A stretch of 64,000 nucleotides of DNA from Apostichopus japonicus (taxonomy: Eukaryota; Echinodermata; Holothuroidea; Aspidochirotida; Stichopodidae). The translations under genes and the position numbers were made by a program. Of this stretch, positions 34,401 through 48,300 are shown piece by piece (positions within the stretch are counted from its first letter, which is position 1; the number at the start of each line of letters is the position of its first letter). The stretch spans positions 6,428,501 to 6,492,500 of the forward strand of contig NC_092561.1 in assembly GCF_037975245.1 (NCBI RefSeq), read 5' to 3'. Under the pieces are notes generated by a model. The model searched no databases, was not told the DNA's origin, and was given only the letters and a program-made list of their open reading frames with translations.

Positions 34401-37400
34401 TTCTTTTTCTTAGCTTTCTAGGAGCATTCCAGAGATTTTGCATATTTTAAACGTGAATATCTTGAAACCGGAATAGCTATGGAAGTGTCACTGAAATTGT
34501 TTTGCCTTGAACAGTAAACGCATGAAAACTAAGATTCTGCCGGCCGAAGTTACCGCCCTCTAATATCTGAATTGCATTATAGTCTTGTTAGAACCATCAT
34601 AATGACACATCACTTTTTTTTACAACTATATTTCTTCGAAAGACGGAAATCCGTTGAAAGATCACCACATCACCAAAGGAATGTCGACATATTACGTAAT
34701 TCTTTCCAAGATATGTCACATTTCTTCCTGGTGGTAATACGACTTTTACAATATTTCCGTTTACTAAAGTTCTCGTCTGCCACTCTCTTGAAATGAGCCT
34801 GGAGATTGAGTTGAGAGTATACATGTGCCCTCTATCTAGAACTTGTCCATTGCAGTATGACTCAAAAGAGTACGGTGATCGAAATTTAAATTGTAGGGAT
34901 CTCTTATACTGTGCATGAAATCTTTGCTGATCATGGACAGAAATGTTGGTATGTGTTGACGATGACGTCATTATTCATTTGGCATTTTTATTGATAGGCC
35001 TACAGATTATTTTCAGGATGTTGTATCTGGCAATCCTTGACTTTCTTCTTGGTTTAAATAGTCGAAATTGTGAGAATAATAGTGGATGCAATACAAAAAA
35101 AACATACAGCCGAAGTCCATAACTTTCACTTAAATAAATGAGAATCATAGAAAATGCAATGCTGAACTAATCAAACTAGTGCCCATAAAAACTCACATTG
35201 TTTCCCTTCGACTATAGGTAACAAAGCCACTTAGCTATTTTGGAACACACGATTGCTGCCGCTCCAACTTAACGATGTGTGCTTGAACATTGTGAATGAG
35301 ATTTCCTTCGTGACCAAAAGTTCACTAGCAGTAATCTATATGTTTTACATGGTGTTGAGTTACAAAGTTAAGATTTCTGTGCCCCACTCCCTTATGTGTA
35401 TTAATAGAACACGTGATAACCCAAATTGATAACCAGCGGTTTTATGTTCCCGCGTTTTCTTGTCTTCTTATGAAATATTCTGATCATGATGCTCGTTGGA
35501 GCAACTAAATCATATCTTACCTGTTGGTCTTATGTACAAGATTGATACAGACCAGGTGTTAGCAATCGAATTCCTTTCATTAGTTTAACAAAGAGTTACT
35601 GCTATTTCTCACAGTATGGTTTGGTGACATCTTGGTCGTTACTTGTGTCAACCTATGTATCATCGTTAGTCATGTTTCAATCAATCGGCCGTTTTGTCGT
35701 TTTCCATCTCCCGCCTTCATTAGTTCTTCTATGTCAAAGCATCCATTCTAATCAGCTGTCACATGTCGACATCATTGAATGCCAGCCTTTGTGACTGTTA
35801 AACCTGTCGCAGACTCCCCCCTACCTTTGCTTGCAACTTATTTCTTTTCTTATACACTGTCAGTGATCGGATTATGTTGGTCTCTTAGATCTGGAAGTAG
35901 CAGAAACAACTCACTGCCTAGAAATAATTCACATTTCTGTTCACGTAGCCTTTATCGCGTTCAAAATATATTTCCGATTGAATTTGCACATGGGAGTGAT
36001 TAAAAAAAAGTCACATTTTTTTACTAGACATATTAAGATTCCGATGTGATCAGATTACTTCGGAAAGCGTTTGAACTGCCAGCGAACGTGCCCAGTGAAA
36101 GTTGTTACCGTCAGGAGCTATCTTGCACTTTGCGTTGTTTGGCATAGATTACTGACGGATATAAGTAGACTCATGTATGTAGCATTTGCAGAATATGTCG
36201 ATTTTCTTGGAGACCTGAACGGCCAGATACTACGTGTGGTATGTACACGTGACAAGTCAATATATGCACATATAGCCTACTTCTGATGTTGGCCTATGTC
36301 AGTGGAACACTGACGATGGGAAATTAACCAAATCAATTAGCAATTATGAAATGTGTTATACCAATAAACAAAACAAATACAAAACAAGAAATCGAACCAC
36401 AAGGGACCGACTGTGTCCGACCAATTTATGATTTCGAAACTCAAACCATCTATTGCAATAACAATAACTGACACCATAGAACGATATTTATATGGAATAC
36501 ATGATATTCCGTTAAACTAGGGAATAACCAAATTCATATTCACATGGTTATGCTAATGAGTTTTTATCAAACATATTTATTCAAAAGATTGGATAATTAA
36601 AAAATATATATATGAGAAATGGATTGGCTTTACGTAGCTCAAAACATTACATGAGTGTCTTTCTTTCCTGTCGTTACCGAATAATATTACACAAAACACT
36701 GGGTGACTACATGTATTTCTGTAAGCTCCAAGGGTTTAAGCACGAATAGTTTCGTTGAATCTATACTTTGTTTCTATTATTGTTGAAGTGCAGGATTATT
36801 GCAGATTCAACGTTGCAGAAAGCCTGTTATTTGCTCAAAACTCATTACTTGGAGGCAATACCGATGACACGCAAGCAATCAATCAATCAAAAAGTTCTGT
36901 CAGTCTTAGGGTATGGATAGACTTCGACTAGTATTTTGTTCCCCTTTTTCAGTGGTAACATCCCAGTGAAGGGGTCTGACCACGCCGTTTGAAGTAATTA
37001 CCATATGAGGTTGCACGGGTTGCACCATACAGCTTTAGCAGGGTCAAACGTGGTCCTGAGAAAAATGTGGTTTGCGATTTCTTCTAATTATTTTCAATCG
37101 TCTAATACATATTACTGTATGAACTTTCGAGGAAACAATCTGTCTTGATGCCAATTGGTGCAGTGCAACTAGCAGTCATACTCAGAAATAACACATCCCT
37201 GGATGTATTCTGGCCCGCCCATTCGTAGGTCGTACCTCGACACAAGAGTTACTTCACGGCTAGAGGTCACACAGGGGACAGACGTACAATAGCAACAATT
37301 CTGCAACCTGCCACCGTAAACACGTTATGCACTAAAGAATTATAATTGAAGTTTGTAAAGTGTATACACAGTCTTGTGTATTTCAGTGTTAGAAAATAAG

Positions 37401-38883
37401 GGTTCATGCATGTAGCCTTCTGGTATAACAGGCATGTTGGTGTCGCAATGATATACCTTGGAAGTTTTCGATATGAAAACAAGTCATCTCTTACAAACGT
37501 TCAAACTAGTTTGATCCCTATTTTGATGTAAAATATGCTGCCAGTGTAGATTTTTTCACTATATACGTATTTCTTCTATTAGTGGTCGAATGTTCATTTG
37601 ATAGTCGAAATGGCTCTACTGAAAACGTTAGCAAAAACGTTAGTAAAGGAACATTGTCCGATGACGCAGCCACCATCTTCATCTTGTATGATAAAAATGC
37701 TGGCGACGATTAACAACTCCAAAAAGCTAAGACAGATAGTGTTCTGCTTGCCAAAATGTATAGTGGTTAAGAAGTCATGTGAGGGGCGGCTACCATTTTT
37801 TCCATATGTGATGTCATACCACATGGTGGATGTAAATAAACCCTTTACCTTGTTTTCCTGTTTTTATGTTCTAAACGAAAACGAATCCAAAATAACTACA
37901 ATACTGCCAAAAACATCAATATTTTAGCTAGAAAAGTAACAAGTAACGCATCTATCAAAGATCCTCGTTTACCTTATATCAATTGGAAATACATTCTGCT
38001 TGGCTATTTCAGAACGTTTTTCATCGCAAGCATCTCTATACCATAAACTAATCACGATGGTTTACCTTAATTCTCCCTTGGCTTTATAAGACCTGCAGGC
38101 AGAATCGAGTATTCGATGTCATAATCAATATTTTTGCCTGAATATATCAACATTCCAGACAATTTCACTTTATTTTTAAAGCGAAAATATTCAACACCAA
38201 AAATAGATACAGAAATCCTGGCTTTTATTTCACTATCACGTATGAACTGTGAATTATGCCTCAAGGCGTCTCTTCAACTTGTACTTTCCTCTAGAATGGC
38301 TGTGGATATAAGGTTAAACAAAACTGTAAAAGGTTCTTTGCCATCGACGAGAAGGTGACAGAGACCAACACTGAAATCGTTTTGGGGGCAATGAAAATAT
38401 TTCCACCTCTAAGTTTGTCCACTTTATGTAGCCCCGAGGCAAGAACTATAAAGAATGGCGGGTTATAGAGTGTAATCAAACAACGGTTTACGTACACCAA
38501 TACAAGTCCAAGTTTAAGATAGTCCTAAGACATCCGGAGGGCATATCTGACATAGCTTAATGTCCAACGAGTTCAGTAAAGAATGTCCATTAAACACTTC
38601 CCCAATGCCGGAGTGATGAAATCACGGCAGGTTACACCACGAAATAACAGTGAAAATCACGAAGACTATATTGAACAGGGTAAAGCCCCTCAATGAACGT
38701 AAGATTCCAAAATATGTTTGTGATTCTCGATGAGGTCAATTGGTATTTTTGCCTTACAAGGGTCAGTGGGTTTGGTGGTAATACCAGACACGCAATGGAC
38801 TCAATTGAGATTTGGGTACATGTTGCCAATCATGCATGTCGTTATGTTAAGTCATTTCGTCATAAAACAATCAGTATTTAACT
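29931..38883. other. Mostly non-coding region with unassigned minus-strand protein-like segments
   Basis: No gene is certain. TA-rich repeats lie at 31383-31452 and a perfect 8-bp hairpin at 34121-34143 (GCGTATTA / TAATACGC). Minus-strand frames at 30806-30991, 31666-31968, 33690-33800, 34597-34971 and 38067-38264 read as plausible protein (for example NIVKVVLPPGRNVTYLG, and KVKLSGMLIYSGKN beside KSVQLKGIKLSICYN). Some are bordered by AG/GT dinucleotides in the right places. They could be exons or decayed paralogues of an unknown gene family, but I recognise no domain and cannot chain them. Confidence 0.35.
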
Positions 38884-39205
38884 CCCCGTTTCCCTAGCTG
38901 GGGTGCATGAACCCCCGTGAGTCCATCCCAGGGGGTTCGTGAGACTTTCTGAAAGTCAAAACTAGAGTAATTTTTGTTGAACTAAAATCTGATATATCAT
39001 ATAATTTAATAAAGTTTAAAAGTCGTACCTATCGACAAACTCTTTTTTCATTACAATATTACAGTATGAACTTGATCTTTAACGAAGCACTGTTGCGTAT
39101 TATAGTATAATAATGACTCAGATCGTGTCTCGAAAAGTTGGGGGTACATGGACAATTCTGACATCCACACGGGGTTCGTGGGGGGATAAAGTTAGGGAAA
39201 CCCTG
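38884..39205. mobile_element. hAT-like miniature transposon
   Basis: The left end CCCGTTTCCCTAGCTGGGG and the right end (reverse complement CAGGGTTTCCCTAACTT) form a terminal inverted repeat of about 12-14 bases. It continues as a looser inverted repeat (GAACCCCCGTG / GAACCCCGTGTGG). The CAGGG start and the TGGGG-then-CCCC layout are hAT-like. About 320 bp with no transposase makes it a non-autonomous copy. A clean 8-bp target duplication is not visible, so the outer bases are probably mutated. Confidence 0.5.
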
Positions 39206-39370
39206 TTCTAACCTATTACCTACCTCATAATGTTGATCATGAAATAAAATGATTTCATAGGACTGTATGTGGTATCCTGGCAGGCAGTGTTAATTGCATG
39301 ACTGCCTCGTCGGATAGATTTAACGATTTATACTTCAGTAAGCCTATACTTACGTCCACAGAATACTTAC

Positions 39371-39424
39371 CTTTTACTGTGACCTTGTCGTCATAAGAAT
39401 TCAGTCTCACCGCGGTATACTGAC
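39371..39424 (-). other. Possible 54-nt exon of an unrecognised minus-strand gene
   Basis: On the minus strand, TATATGTAG precedes and GTAAGTATT follows a 54-nt segment. In phase with the candidate exon at 39546-39671 (phase 1 to phase 1) it reads GQYTAVRLNSYDDKVTVK. The donor is strong; the acceptor lacks a good pyrimidine tract. The frame also stays open through the donor, so this may instead be one longer segment (to about 39255). No family recognised. Confidence 0.22.
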
Positions 39425-39545
39425 CTACATATACCAATGGGTAACATTAGTTTTAACTAGTTAAATAGTCATGTGGGTCAGTATGTGTGTCATAACACTT
39501 ACACTTGTTGTGAAATGGTAACCACAAAATGATCCCAAATCTTAC

Positions 39546-39671
39546 CTTGTTTGAATCGTATTTCAAACTTCCCCTTGGGATCTTTTCTTGTCGAGTAGTG
39601 TGATAAACGTATAGCCAACAGACGACGTATAAAGTGACGGTGAGCCATGGAGGAGGGTTGTAGTATAACTG
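39546..39671 (-). other. Possible 126-nt exon of an unrecognised minus-strand gene
   Basis: On the minus strand, a CCTAACC branch-like site and ACATGTCAG precede, and AACAAG/GTAAGATT follows. Two frames are open. One ends DPKGKFEIRFKQ and joins in phase to the next candidate exon. The other reads WLTVTLYVVCWLYVYHTT, a possible membrane segment. The splice signals are good but coding identity is unknown. Confidence 0.22.
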
Positions 39672-42600
39672 ACATGTGGTTAGGATTGCCCCAATTCCAT
39701 TTACCAACACTCAACCATTTTATTGGGGACATTGCATATTTCAGTCTCATGTAGTAGAATTACCAAAACAAAATGACAAGTTTTTTTTTTATTCAATTCC
39801 TGATACTTCGATCTTATTTCGTTCAAAGTTCAATCTCTAAATCTGTTATTTCTTTCGAGAAAACTTTCAGTTAATATCTAACGTTTGTGCATGCGAAACG
39901 CACATGTTCTTCGATTGTTCTGCTGTATTGTGTTTGTAGATTTTGTCGACGAATCCCCCGATCATCCATCATCGACAGTAGCAAAAAAGGAACCCTTAAA
40001 CCATCAAATAGTACTTTGGCCTGGGAAGGGCCGTTTCTATACTTAGACCTGTTTTGTCACGACTCAATTGTTGTTATCATTATATGTTATAGCAGAGCCT
40101 GTAGCACGTTCTGCATATATTCTATGTTACAATAGCCCAACTGCTGCCAAATGTTTTTTCTCTGCTAAATTCTTATTTGAGGATAATCAACTTCCAATAT
40201 GACGGTGCTACGCGACACGTGCCCCACGCGTGGTGGATTCTTATGCCAGTTGGGGTGTCTGCTAATTGCCAAAGTCTGTGTAGATTACCGCCATCAAACT
40301 TGGTAGGGTGTGTGTAAACTGGACCTAATTATATTCTAAACTTTGGCATTGTCGTTGTTGGTCACGGTAGAGGAATGGAAGTGCTAGCTTAATTAGTTTT
40401 AATATATAGGGAGTTTTCAGAATGATGCCATTTTTAGAGTATGTGTGATCCAAACTGTTATATGACACGGATATACTATATCACATTGTAGTACTCCTTG
40501 CTGGAATATGATGCTACCAAAAATGATAGAGAATATAGCCTTCACCCAGTGGAACTCGAAGAAATGATGCTCACAAGCTTTGTTGCATCAAACCATCTCC
40601 AATGACGACGGGAGCCCATAACAGGTCTTTTTGGTATACCATTTACATGCACCGACCCTTGAAGCGTTTAGGAATTAAAGCATTAAGATAGAAACTACAG
40701 CCGCATATTCATGTTAATGGTTGCGGTCACAATAATAGGTAAGAAGAACAATCATAGATGTACGATTATATGGATCTAGCACCGCTGTCAATTTTTAAGT
40801 TTGCGAATTTACTTTTGGTATTGCCCGGCGTATAGACTTCAGAGCTTGACGCTCGTATAGACTAACTGCTCTCGCTCAAGAAATCCTTATGACAAACATC
40901 CGACGATTTCGTCATTGAAGAACCTATAGTTGCAACGTTGCCATTCATGAGAGTTGTGTAAATAAAAACAAAGTTCGTGCTCTATAAAGTATAGGGCTTC
41001 AGTTTAGGACTGACTGGGCAAATATAATCACAAGTACCTCCATACTTTTGTGTGAAGTCAAAGATTGCTTTGAGCTCTTTTTGATTGGTCAATGACGTGA
41101 TAGAATGAGAAAACCACTATAAACAGGCCGTAGGTAAATTGTACAAGTTCTACACGTGGGTGGGTGCACTTCTACTAATTGTCTTGCGTACGCCTCACTG
41201 GTTGCTAAGCATGAGTTCACTTCAGGAAACTATAATGTAAGTTTGCTAAAAGTATTTTGTAGCAACCAAGTTGACTAGTCAAGTCGCATTCCTGACTTAC
41301 AGCGATTGAAATTACTTTTACATTGCAGTTTCATTGAGAATCATCGGAATACCTTTATATAGTGAGTACGTGACACTTTTTTTACATCAGGATACATAGT
41401 AGCCATAATGTTCACAACTTTGTTAAGTGAGTTCGCAACTATTTCTCTATAGCAGATGGAATCTGTATCCGGGAATTACAGGAGCTTTAGCGATTAACTC
41501 CTATCCAGGGAATCCCAACAGAGCAAAGTGTATCAAACGTGAAGTTCATTTACTCAATCATATTTACGTGTGGAGAGATCCGGTTTTAGTGGCATGAAAA
41601 TATTTTTATGAGTGTGTGTGAATTAATAAAAGCATATACTTCACCTCACACGGAGTTTCTTGTAAAGAAAGAATACAGAGCATAGACGTCAACATTTTCT
41701 ACTTTTATTCATGAAACCCAAATTAATTTAAAGGAGTGGATATCGTCATGAAATTTCCTGGCTAGCATAATTTTAAAGGTAAGATGTTAACAAATTTGAT
41801 ATTACCTGAAACCCTTCATGAAAATTATAACAATATTAATATGTATTATATTTTATTATATATATTAATTTTAATAATAACAGTACAATTCATTTATGGT
41901 AGGTCAATAAACGCTCGTTGTTCTTAAAGATTAAAATAAAATAAGCCATATTCGTGTGCCTATTTCTTTCCTTAAATTGCGGTCTAGGCTAATAATCCTA
42001 ACACACATCATTGTATATTAAGGGTGTCAGAACTCTGTTTGGCCAAGATGTAATCTTCTCGACAGTACTCGTATACGGTTATATAGTAGCTATGCCTTTG
42101 TAAGCTCAGTCACCGACGTTTACAGTCAAGGCAAACTAACACAATGGAAAACATGACAATGGTTATTGTGTTGATTCGTCCTGGTGTAAAGGACTACCTA
42201 TTTGTGCGCCAAGAGCGTGAAAACTAGTACACACTGGTACAAATACGGCATTATACCATATACACAGTTAACTGCTCACCTGGTATGTAGAACCATTGAA
42301 CAACATGTGTTACGGTTTATGGTAGTATACTACGTTATAACAATCTTGTGCATGTACGGTAATACACATCTGAATATCTCACATAGCACGCGTATACGGG
42401 TTTATCCAGGGACGTCCACACAACATGTCAGTTTCGCGATGTAGGCCTGAGTGAGGGTGGGGTGGGGGTGGGGTGGTGGTAGCTCGATTTGGAAACCTAC
42501 TTTTACCAGCTTTGTTGAGTCCGATTGCAGTGATTGGCCGAGAAATTTATGAAAAATAATGGGGACATAGAAGTTGATGGTTTGGTATAAACTTTCCTCG

Positions 42601-45329
42601 TGTGCTGGGACCACCGATTGCAAATATGTGCAACTGTATATTCACAGACCTATATACAGTACATGTCTGATTGGGAGGGACGATCAGTGTAAAGTCCTGA
42701 GGCTCTTCAAGTTGCGGCATTTTCCAAAACATTCTGAAATTGTTTCAATGATTTATAAGGTGTAAATAATTTATTCCAACATCGATTCATAAGTTCATTG
42801 TAGAGTATACTTTGCTGAAAACAGATAATATTGACTAAATGTGCCCTGAAGATATTTTCACATTTATTTAATTTCAAGGTTATGACAAAGATTTTCCTTA
42901 TACTTCCTTAGCCAAACGATGACATCACTGCACTCTCAGAATTTTTTTACATTAATATGTAAAAGAAGAAGAAATATATTCAAGATGTGACAGACATTAG
43001 TAACATAGATGTGAAAAAGGCTAGCCTTGCGTGCTATCTTTCTAGAATATAATTGGAAAAATGTCCATTTTGTTACAACCTCAATCAGGAATCAAACTAG
43101 TACACTCTGTTGTTCTTATTAAAATTTCTATCATGATAACCTCCGTCTACGTCAATAAAGTTACGACATTACGAAGGAGAATTCACGAAGCTAATTATGT
43201 CAGGTTATAAGTTCGTTTCATATCATAAAAGGTTGCAAATAATGGAAGTATAAAACAATGTTGCCCATTGTTTTGCTTTATACCTCATTGTGTGAATGTA
43301 AAGCGTGTGCTTGGGAATAAGGTTTATGCAAAAGGTGTATGCGACTATGTTTGCTCATGGAAAAGTATTTCATAACAGCGAAAACTTGCTTATTGGCACA
43401 TGAAACGATTAAAGTGAAGGATTACCAACACGCTCCCATTGTGTGTGGGTGTCATCGTGTACAAACTGTAAATAAAATGAAGTAGAAAAACACTGGAACG
43501 GAACAGAGAATGGAAATCATACCTTTGCAAACGTTAAGGTGAATTAAAAAGTTTTTTTCTGTAAATAACTTATTACTCTTTTTGTCTAAAACTGCTGGAC
43601 TTTTAGTAAGAGATGAATACATTATTTTAATTGAAACGGGAAATTGTTTCTAATGTTCAGGTCTTTTTAATAGGTTGTACTTATCAAATTTCAACAAATT
43701 AAATAAAATGTGTTACTTTTATCACATGAAGAATTTATGTTCTAGCTGGAAAAGTGATATAAATGATTAATTTCAGCATTTGCAGCGAATTATATAGAAT
43801 CTTATACACTTAACGAAACAAGAAGTTTGTTATTTGTGAATTCGAGACCGTTAGACACAAATGTTAACAAACTAAAATGGTCCAAATACTTTTCAATCCA
43901 ACAATAAGTTGCTAGCAAAATATAGTTCATTAATTAGATAAAAAGCAAGTTTTACGCCAATTGTTCAGATATATTGGTATAGCTCATTGATGGAATATTT
44001 GGAAAATGTGAAAGCGTTGTTTTTGACCGATGACAGAGGAACACAATTCTGAGCAACATGGTGAAAATTGAATGTTTTTATTCCTACATAGCGGTTTGGA
44101 GATATATAAAGATGAAATTATAAGCGCTTGCACAAGAGTTGAACTTCAAGCAAATAGATGTGATGTCATCTTTGCACACTAACAGAAAAAAAGTAATAAT
44201 AAACATGGTTTGTTTTGCTGCCCTTTTTCTCACTTGTTTTTATCATTTGATGCTGTGTAGGATGGGGTCCCAACTATATATGTTGAGGGATTTGAAGTTA
44301 ACAATATCACAATGACGCAATACCGTATATGTTCACACTGCAGTGCATTCAGATTGTAGAAAAGTAAAAAATTGGATGTGAATGTTAAGGGAAATCGTAA
44401 AACAAACTTGTCAGCATGCCCATATGACATCACACAAACTTGTTTGAAGTTCACTATCGATACAACCGTTTCACATTTAAATGTTGTCGACAACAATAAC
44501 GACATGTAGGAATTGAATGAACATTTCACCAGTGTATAAAATATGTAACTCTTTCATCCGTCAAAATGAAATTTTTACCTGCATGGGCTATCCTTTCAGG
44601 TCGAGTTCCAACAAATGAAACCGATTGGCTGGAATGTGTGAACATGTAGTGTACAATTCAACAGTCCGCGCTAAATTGCTTTGTTACATGTAACTGTTTT
44701 GAACCTTTCAACGTGCATTATCAAAGTCTGCATATTTGTCTTTGAGTCTTTACGTGTATAACTAACCGCCTTTCTCTTTTAAGTACATGATTTCGAAAAC
44801 GTTGGTTATCAGGAAACAATGCCAAGAATGAATCTGATCTACGCCCTTGTCTTATATAGTTCCTCTGATGACAATTCCCAAGAGTTAACCTAAGCCCACA
44901 ATGAATATCAATTGTAAGCCTTCTAATTCTTCTTATTTTACTTCTTCCTCTTCTTCAATTCTTCTTGGCGTACATGAGTCGCAATAATTATTTGTCAACG
45001 CATTGCGTATTAGGTGTGGTCTACGGGCCCGCCTACATATTAAATTTTCAACACTACTGATAAGTTTTCTTAAATATAGAAAATACCAAAACCAAAACAG
45101 ACTGAGACAAAACTTCGGTGTGCGAGAGACGCTCTTAAATTTGGGATATGGAGAGAATGGGTTTAAAGGAAATAGCTAACTGCGAACATTAAATTGATAA
45201 TACACATAAAGTGAATGTGGCTATGCATGGATTTTCTAAATGAGTGACTCAGCGTCCTCTAATAAATTCACGTTTTTTGAAAATAACTGAACTTGATCAT
45301 CCAGGGAGTTTATTAGCTTCGCCGCATAC
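39672..45329. other. Non-coding region
   Basis: I see no supportable gene. It contains a perfect G-quadruplex motif (42455-42473) and ordinary AT-rich sequence. Short open frames have no recognisable domains. Confidence 0.5.
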
Positions 45330-45395
45330 CATGGAAACCTGACTCGCGCTCGGGGAGAGGGTGTGTGCACCCCAGATTAGGGTTATGAACCGCTG
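45330..45395 (-). mobile_element. hAT-like terminal remnant
   Basis: Read on the minus strand from 45395 it begins CAGCGGTTCATAACCC and continues TAATCTGGGGTGC. This closely follows hAT ends of the CAGCGGTTC...TGGGGT type. No partner end or transposase is seen, so it is a solitary end. Confidence 0.4.
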
Positions 45396-48300
45396 CGCTA
45401 AATAGAAACAGAAACCCCTCCCTTGAAAAGTTTGAAATTTGTGTTAATATGGCAACGTGTTTCAATACGTGAATTGTAACACATTCATAAATCACAATAT
45501 TTCAGAAATTTATGCAAATTATTGTAATTTTTATAACGCATTTGAAATACATTTTACCCTTTGAAGAGTACACTTCTACATAATAAGGATCCATATAAAC
45601 TATGAAGGGTTTAAATGTAATTTGTTTTTGTCTAGTGAAGGATTACATTTGTAAAACTTAATATTTATATCAGCTTAAAGAGGTATAGACCTATAAATAT
45701 CTTGCGGCCAATACATAAACGGTGGCTACAGACAATATCATAATCAATATGGACTTTAATTAAACAAGTTTAAACAAAATAATTTACGTCAACCTTTGAG
45801 CAAACCGACTACATATTTGGAATATCTTGGAGCCATTTGGCTATAGTTCAAGATCTTGAGGTCTATTAATAATTCTGTCATTTACAAATCTAACAAGTGC
45901 GTGACGTAGGATATTTGAAGTAGTAAAGGGAGATTTCCCAAGTTTTAGATCTCACTATTTCCTTCTGGATTTTGCAGACGTTATCTATGCTAACTGATTA
46001 TACCAATGGAAATGATATTGAGTTACCTAAAAATGTGACTGCGTCCCTTAAATTGAATGGGTCTTTGTATACCTTAAACTCTCTCTAGAGAGAGAGAGAG
46101 AGAGAGATGTTGTAGGAAAGTTGAGAGTCGGACTGTATTACACATCGACGCAACTTTGCCCGTTGACCTTCTCCATAGTCCAATGACAATTATCATATAT
46201 GATAAACTTTTTTTATGAGACCATATCGCCAATGACAACTGTGACGTCATTATATAGCATAAGTAAATGGCGGGTATAGGACCTTTCAGTTATCCAATAA
46301 TAAAGTATCATACTAGAGCAAGTGTTTGATATTAGAACTTGTCTATACATGTGCAGTGATTAAAATCATTCCAGTCTTCGATCTTTTCATTAACGTTACT
46401 ATATGTCGATACCATACCATCATCATGTTCATTTACTGGTCATTCATGTATCCATTCCATTCTTTAAGTTAACCAACTGTTACTCAACTGTTTTTCAACT
46501 GTATTTACCAACTATGCCCAACTGTATACCCATCCAGTTTTGCTTATCTGTTGTGAAATGTATCTCAAATGTATCTACTTCATTTGTCAAACTGTTCTCA
46601 GCTGTATCCAAAATATTCATTCTTTTTCGTCCAACTGAACTCAACTTTACTATCTAACGTGTAATTGCCCAACTGCTGCATATTCACCTGTATTTATCCA
46701 TCCTTTTGCCGAAATGTAGTCTACTCAAGAAGACGTCTCTTTTTGCTGTCTTATTTCTTTGTTGTTTTACACATTACTCCATATAACCTAGGCTTATGAA
46801 ATTTAGAAGAAAAAAGACTGTTCATTTAGTCTCCTTGCTTAACAATTTAATGGTGCATGTAAGCTTCCATAGAGCTTCTACATAACAAACCAGTTACTGT
46901 TCACAGTAAGGTTGTAGACGATCAAAACTGTTTTCCACTAGTTGGCCAAACTACCTATTACCTCCCAGTACGGTTAAGGCCTATGTTATCTTAGATGTGA
47001 TGTTCAGGTCATTTCAACAAGGCTAACTTTGGATCTAACGTATACCTTTATGACTAACTTCTACTTCACCCAATTCATCGGCCATCATCTTTTGTATCAA
47101 TATAGATCAAGTTCAAATACCTAGAGGGAATTTGCCAGGAGTGGGAAACCTTCCTATATGTATATATCTTGCTGATACAGATGCAAAAGCACAAGACATC
47201 TTTCATACTCAAATATGGAATGTAAGGAAACGCGACCGCACATGTTTTAATCTGTGGAAATTATTCCCTTCTTAGCCCTGTTAACACACTTGATTTAGTT
47301 GTTGGTCCTTAACGTCCAAAGTCTCACGGCGTATCCCACACCCAAACTTATCTTATCACCTTATAAACTCCTACGTTCCTTGCTCTAGAACCGTTTATAG
47401 TCAATTACTTTTTGAGCCACTTGACGAGCTCTTCTAAACTTGTGGATTGTCTTTCCTGACCTGCCTCTCTTACTTGATGATTTCAAGTGTGGTCAATTAT
47501 TTTCCCAGCGGGGATGTCGACACGACATCCAACTGTGTGTTATGCTAATGAGGATGCTAACCCGCAAACGCATATGACATACGAGCACTCATTTTATCAA
47601 CTGCAAGCTAATTCATTGATTTGTATTGATATGAGAGTCACCAAGCTCACAAGTCAGGTGATTCAAAATTAGTTAAAGCCCATCATGACATTAGTCCAAT
47701 AATACTAAAATGGTTCAGTTCAAACTGTTCCACGTCGCTTATATCTGCAGTAAAGCACAACTTTGTGTTACAGCAGTCTTAGTTCTCTATACAAGTCAGT
47801 TTATCAAGTGATGGAATAAAATATCAGTTTAACAAAGGATCTGTTCCAGCACTCTGATTTAACCCTGAACTTGTTGTGGACCCTAGAGTAAACGGTAACC
47901 ATGCATGAAAGTACTTCCATGGTATAATAGTAGTGTGTCAGTGTCAATACCAACTCCTTTACTTTATCTCCGCTTCAGGTTTTTGACGTCCATAGTTTGT
48001 GTGAGACGAGTGCGACGCCATATACGATAGCATGCCTTCAAGTTTACGCAAAATGCTGAAAATTTATTTCATCGCAAAATGATTTTACATTAGGTATTCA
48101 GTATTTACACACTGATAAGATACGAAATCTAGAACCTATTAACTTGTGGAGGATATTTTGCATGACAAACACACCCACGCTAAAACCCCTTTCCAACTGC
48201 GCGCCAACTTTGAAGTAACGTAAGTTGGTATTCGGAGTTTTGATAATGCAAACAAAACGGTTGGTACTTTGTGTACCACCTGCTGACCACAGCTCACTTT

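Noticed and set aside
46403-46657. 84-codon frame
   Set aside because: It is a by-product of the CAACTGT-rich patch and is low in protein-like character.
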